Positions 13,187 to 13,927 of a DNA stretch of 13,927 bases are shown here, piece by piece. This stretch comes from Bryobacterales bacterium (lineage in GTDB: Bacteria > Cyanobacteriota > Vampirovibrionia > Obscuribacterales > Obscuribacteraceae). The position numbers were made by a program, and so were the translations under genes. The number at the start of each line of letters is the position of its first letter. The first letter of the stretch is position 1. A model generated the notes under the pieces. The model saw only the letters and a list, made by a program, of their open reading frames with translations, did not search any database and was not told the origin of the DNA. The DNA lies in contig CAJCHQ010001035.1 of assembly GCA_903970295.1 (NCBI GenBank), positions 1 to 13,927 of the forward strand, read 5' to 3'.

Positions 13187-13927
13187 TTAGCCTTTCTTAG
13201 CCGCCGCATCGTCCTTCGCCGTGAAGCCGCGCGGTAAATGGAAAAGAACGCGTTCGGCGGCTTGCGCAGATGCGGCCGCAGCTTTGAACACATCTGACTC
13301 GGTGAATCCAGGATCGAGGTCGTACCGATCGCGTTCGAAATCCACTACATCCTCACCCACAGCAGCTCCGTAATCGGCTTCGGTGAACGTGCTCGAGATC
13401 AACTTGCGGCCACCATTGACTGTATTGAGCAAGTTGCTGAGTGCTTTGTCGCCGGCGGCGGCAGCATACTGAACACAGGTCGCCATGGCGTCGAGTCCGT
13501 ATTCCGTCTTGATAGCAGCAAGCGCGGCTTGCGTAAGTGAGTTGAGCAGATCTTGAGCTGTAAACCCTTCTTTGAGTGCAAACTCTTTGTCGAAAGCCGC
13601 AGCCGTCAATACTCCCATCGAGTGAACGATTTCGTCATGCGTGGCATCTTTGGCAAATCCGTAGGTATGCCGAATCACTGCAGCATTTTCTGGGCCGATC
13701 GCCTGGACCAGGTCGGCATAAACGAAAGTCGGCGGCAGCCCCGGGTATTTGAGGAGATCCTGAGCGAGCAATAGACCGGTGGCTTGCACGTAATCGGCGT
13801 AGGAAAATGGTGCCTTCAGGTGCGCATCTAAGTGGCCCACGCGCTCGAGCGCCATTTGTTCAGCTAGCTGCTGGACGGTGAATAAAGGCGACAGATTGGG
13901 GAATTCCCTGAAGAGTTGGACGACGGC
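13187..13927 (-). CDS. Repeat protein with ~27-residue helical units, 5' end off the window
   Basis: The frame is open from the stop at 13187-13189 through the right edge, so this is the C-terminal part (at least 246 residues) of a longer protein. A methionine codon at 13853-13855 is in frame, but the coding pattern continues upstream of it, so it need not be the start. The visible part is built of units of about 27 residues, most opening with F-[S/T/V]-x-x-D: FSYAD, FVYAD, FTAQD, FTEAD, FTESD and FTAKD at residues 17, 44, 98, 157, 184 and 211 counted from that Met. More degenerate units lie at about 71 and 125, and FTVQQ lies upstream. Each unit looks like a helix pair rich in Ala, Leu and acidic residues. 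It ends with a Lys/Ala tail. No family is recognised. It probably mediates protein binding. Stop to M32 start spacing is 40 bases, consistent with an operon. Confidence 0.75.
   Translation of the reverse strand, partial: AVVQLFREFPNLSPLFTVQQLAEQMALERVGHLDAHLKAPFSYADYVQATGLLLAQDLLKYPGLPPTFVYADLVQAIGPENAAVIRHTYGFAKDATHDEIVHSMGVLTAAAFDKEFALKEGFTAQDLLNSLTQAALAAIKTEYGLDAMATCVQYAAAAGDKALSNLLNTVNGGRKLISSTFTEADYGAAVGEDVVDFERDRYDLDPGFTESDVFKAAAASAQAAERVLFHLPRGFTAKDDAAAKKG

Noticed and set aside
13147..13293. 49-residue N-terminal extension of the M32 peptidase.
   Set aside because: It overlaps the end of the upstream repeat-protein gene and is basic and unlike the family. Normal family length is reached from the ATG at 13146.

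Overview
The window looks like chromosomal DNA from a bacterium with a two-membrane style envelope. It has secreted and lipoprotein-type leaders, several polytopic or anchored membrane proteins, strong AAGGAGG-type ribosome binding sites and moderate, slightly GC-rich coding DNA. I cannot fix the taxon from this sequence alone. No tRNA, rRNA, CRISPR array, insertion sequence or phage gene was recognised.

Layout. Bases 1-845 are gene-poor and hold nested small inverted repeats and a 28-nt direct repeat. A polytopic membrane protein follows at 846-1412. Bases 1413-2433 are about 1 kb with little convincing coding, apart from a weak 91-codon candidate on the minus strand. From 2434 to 11389 there is a nine-gene plus-strand run: vWA protein, small TPR-like membrane protein, second vWA protein, MoxR AAA+ ATPase, DUF58 protein, signal-peptide plus single-TM protein of MxaA/BatD type, small double-TM protein, rhomboid protease, and a lipoprotein with YwqK/MORN2-like repeats. 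The run ends at a strong rho-independent terminator (11404-11441). Two minus-strand genes follow: an M32 carboxypeptidase (11596-13146) and, upstream of it, the 3' part of a protein built of ~27-residue repeats that runs off the right edge.

How the genes fit together. The six core genes match, in type and approximate size, the mxaR-S-A-C-K-L accessory block of methylotrophs (MoxR ATPase, DUF58, MxaA, vWA, small TPR-like, vWA). Here the order is C-K-L-R-S-A, a circular permutation, and no methanol dehydrogenase, c-type cytochrome or MxaJ gene is present in the window. In the wider family, MoxR ATPases work with membrane vWA proteins as chaperone or metal-insertion machines for envelope proteins. 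This locus is therefore best read as a MoxR-vWA maturation system of unknown client, with a rhomboid protease, a small membrane protein and a surface lipoprotein as candidate partners or clients.

The most notable non-coding signal is a long, almost fully paired hairpin (6383-6460) followed by a second small hairpin. Both lie in the only large gap inside the core, between moxR and the DUF58 gene.
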